DNA of 7,173 nt from Polyangiaceae bacterium (GTDB taxonomy: Bacteria > Myxococcota_A > Polyangia > Polyangiales > Polyangiaceae): positions 1 to 7,173 of the forward strand of contig JAICXU010000152.1 in the NCBI GenBank assembly GCA_025934595.1, read 5' to 3'. The position numbers and the translations under genes are program-made. Each line of letters starts with the position of its first letter. The stretch's first letter is position 1. The notes below the pieces were generated by a model. The model did not search any database and was not told the DNA's origin. It saw nothing but the letters and a program-made list of their open reading frames with translations. This document shows positions 6,011-7,173 of the stretch, in pieces.

Positions 6011-6038
6011 AATCGGCTTTCGACGACCCGACGAGAAG

Positions 6039-6068
6039 TTGGCCCGGGCTCGCACCTTTTCGCACAAT
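6039..6068 (+). promoter_or_regulatory. Weak candidate promoter before the small hypothetical gene
   Basis: TTGGCC (6039-6044) and CACAAT (6063-6068) are separated by 18 nt in the 67-nt gap after the LolA-like gene. The -10 box ends 9 nt before ATG 6078, which would give a leaderless or nearly leaderless message. This fits the lack of a Shine-Dalgarno sequence at that start. Both boxes are imperfect. Confidence 0.25.
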
Positions 6069-6077
6069 CGCCGGACC

Positions 6078-6443
6078 ATGAGCGATTCCGCAGCCGCCAC
6101 CGTCAGCCAAGAAGAAAATTTCAAAGGCCCCGAGCGCCGCCGACATCGCGTGTATGTTACACGCAATACCGAATATCATTTCCGCGACGGCTTCTGCGTC
6201 GCCGTACGCGATCGCCGTTCGGGGGATTTTTTGCACGGGCATCTTGCCCTTCGCCGCCGCATCCATGGTGGCCTGAAGTTCTATTTGAACGGCGCCATCG
6301 TGCCGAATCTCGGCGAGCCCGCCCCGGGTGAAGCGCTTTATTTCGCGTATGAAGGACGCGATCTCGTCACGAGCCCGCTCGAGGCGATCGAGCGCCCGCA
6401 AAAAGACATCGTCAACGCGTACCCGTCTTCGAAGAAGCGCTGA
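6078..6443 (+). CDS. Small conserved-looking protein of unknown function
   Basis: The 121-residue protein matches no family I can name with confidence. It has a short Ser/Ala/Glu-rich head (1-17) and a basic ERRRHR patch (19-24). A compact, probably beta-rich core follows (about 25-100, with HFRDGFCVAVRDR, HLALRRRIHGGLKFY and GEALYFAYEGRDLV), then a Lys/Arg tail. No signal peptide or membrane helix is seen, so it should be cytoplasmic; a single Cys lies at residue 40. The RRR..R opening followed by short strands recalls PilZ domains, but the D/NxSxxG signature that binds cyclic di-GMP is absent. Coding is supported by a clean ATG after an AT-poor gap, sensible composition, and tight spacing (36 nt) to the GNAT gene downstream. 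It might be read with its neighbours or from its own promoter. Confidence 0.7.
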   Translation: MSDSAAATVSQEENFKGPERRRHRVYVTRNTEYHFRDGFCVAVRDRRSGDFLHGHLALRRRIHGGLKFYLNGAIVPNLGEPAPGEALYFAYEGRDLVTSPLEAIERPQKDIVNAYPSSKKR

Positions 6444-6468
6444 CCTCCTTAAAGAGAGGGCGTATGCT
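6440..6468 (+). promoter_or_regulatory. Candidate sigma70-like promoter before the GNAT gene
   Basis: CTGACC (6440-6445, four of six matches) and TATGCT (6463-6468, four of six) are separated by exactly 17 nt. Transcription would begin near 6475, about 5 nt before ATG 6480, giving a very short leader. The -35 box overlaps the stop codon of the small gene upstream. Confidence 0.3.
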
Positions 6469-6479
6469 CGCCGTCTCGA

Positions 6480-7052
6480 ATGCTCGCAGTACCGCCTCGC
6501 GCCGAGCTCCGGATCCGCCCGCTCGAAACGGCTCGCCTCTCGCTGACGCCGATCGAATCGACCGACGCCCACGATCTCTGGTACGCCGTCGACGGCTCTC
6601 GCGCGCAGCTTCTGCCGTGGCTACCGTGGGTGCCGTTCAACGTGGACCCCGACGCGAGCTACCGTTACGCCGAGGCGAGCGCGAACGATTGGGACAACGC
6701 GCGCGCTTGCCGATTCACGATTCGTGAGCGCGGCACACGCAAATTCGCCGGCGTCGTCGGCCTCGAATCGTTCGCACATCTGCACATGAGCGTCGAGCTC
6801 GGCTACTGGCTACGCACGGACATGACGGGACACGGGTTCATGACCGAGGCCGCGAAAGAGATCGTCGCGTGGGCGTTCCGAGAATTGAAAGCGCATCGCG
6901 TTCGCGTCGCCGCCGCCACCGACAATCATGCGTCGCTCGCGGTCATCGGCAGGCTCGGTTTCAAGTTCGAAGGCGTCGCGCGCGAAGCGGAGCTCGTGAA
7001 TAGCCGCTGGCTCGATCACGCTGTCTTCGCGAAGCTCGCTCAAGAAGCCTGA
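6480..7052 (+). CDS. GNAT-family N-acetyltransferase, RimJ/RimL type
   Basis: This is a 190-residue acetyl-CoA-dependent N-acetyltransferase of the group that includes RimJ, RimL and Bacillus YdaF, which modify protein N-termini or small amines. Typical landmarks are in order: LETARLSLTPI (15-25), FAGVVGL (89-95), ELGYWL (106-111), the acetyl-CoA pyrophosphate loop GHGFMTEA (117-124), HRVRVAAATDNHAS (139-152) and RLGFKFEGVAREA (158-170). Substrate is unknown; similarity to Rim proteins does not show that it acts on ribosomal proteins. ATG 6480 is the only usable start in this frame after the stop at 6450. It lacks a properly spaced Shine-Dalgarno sequence: GAGAGGG at 6454-6460 is 19 nt away and sits against an out-of-frame ATG at 6464. 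The 3' end overlaps the converging gene by 13 nt. Confidence 0.9.
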   Translation: MLAVPPRAELRIRPLETARLSLTPIESTDAHDLWYAVDGSRAQLLPWLPWVPFNVDPDASYRYAEASANDWDNARACRFTIRERGTRKFAGVVGLESFAHLHMSVELGYWLRTDMTGHGFMTEAAKEIVAWAFRELKAHRVRVAAATDNHASLAVIGRLGFKFEGVAREAELVNSRWLDHAVFAKLAQEA

Positions 7053-7173
7053 GCCTGCGTGATCAGAGCGGACACGCGGCCAATCCCCTCCGCGCTACGT
7101 GCGCCGTACCAACAGAGATCTTTTCCGCTGAGCATCACGATGCGACCCTCTTTAGCGGCCGGGATGTCGAGCG
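7040..7173 (-). CDS. Probable ABC-transporter substrate-binding protein (BtuF/iron-siderophore type), C-terminal end
   Basis: A minus-strand frame is open from the window edge to TGA (7042-7040) and encodes the last 43 complete codons. The sequence LDIPAAKEGRIVMLSG, followed by a Trp-Tyr-Gly-Ala-Arg step and a helix EGIGRVSALITQAQ, follows the ending typical of class III periplasmic binding proteins (BtuF, FhuD, hemin-binding). That ending is an 'IPAVKxGRVY' strand, a short loop ending in GPR, then a last helix. Here GPR reads GAR. The product would capture cobalamin, haem or an iron chelate in the periplasm and hand it to an ABC importer. Only the tail is visible, so the ligand cannot be judged. 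Its 3' end overlaps the GNAT gene by 13 nt on the opposite strand. Confidence 0.6.
   Translation of the reverse strand, partial: LDIPAAKEGRIVMLSGKDLCWYGARSAEGIGRVSALITQAQAS

Noticed and set aside
6078..6443. Calling the small protein a PilZ domain
   Set aside because: The RRR..R opening is suggestive, but the D/NxSxxG motif needed for the call is missing.
5577..6572. Long minus-strand frame across the LolA-like and small genes
   Set aside because: It spans three plus-strand genes in antisense and has an Arg-rich, domain-free product.

Overview
The window is GC-rich and tightly packed, and it encodes a Gram-negative cell envelope: an outer-membrane beta-barrel, apolipoprotein N-acyltransferase, a LolA-like carrier and a probable periplasmic binding protein. 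Gene style and content suggest a delta-proteobacterium-like lineage such as Myxococcota (Polyangia). That placement is inference. I see no rRNA, tRNA, CRISPR array, insertion sequence or phage gene, and no sign of recent transfer.

Layout. Positions 1-327 (+) are the end of an outer-membrane beta-barrel gene, followed after 18 nt by lnt (346-1884, +). Lnt converges on an HU-family DNA-binding gene (1954-2265, -), with a shared hairpin between them. A 306-nt gap (2266-2571) holds the HU ribosome binding site, a structured probable HU leader, and inverted repeats including a candidate terminator for the next gene. ybeY (2572-3069, -) follows, and diverges from a compact plus-strand run: a family 2 glycosyltransferase, a membrane-anchored C45-type Ntn acyltransferase/hydrolase, and a Tat-exported LolA-like carrier (3116-6010). 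The stop and start codons in that run nearly or actually overlap. Next come a small protein of unknown function (6078-6443) and a RimJ/RimL-type GNAT acetyltransferase (6480-7052). The GNAT tail overlaps the converging end of a probable ABC-transporter substrate-binding protein gene, cut by the window edge (7040-7173, -).

How the genes fit together. Several encode envelope functions: Lnt finishes lipoprotein acylation, and LolA-type proteins carry lipidated cargo across the periplasm. The most interesting unit is the three-gene run glycosyltransferase / anchored acyl-amide or acyl-ester enzyme / Tat-dependent LolA-like carrier. It could be a small system that makes or remodels a lipid-linked envelope molecule and moves it outward. 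The individual families are well supported by motifs; the joint pathway is a hypothesis.
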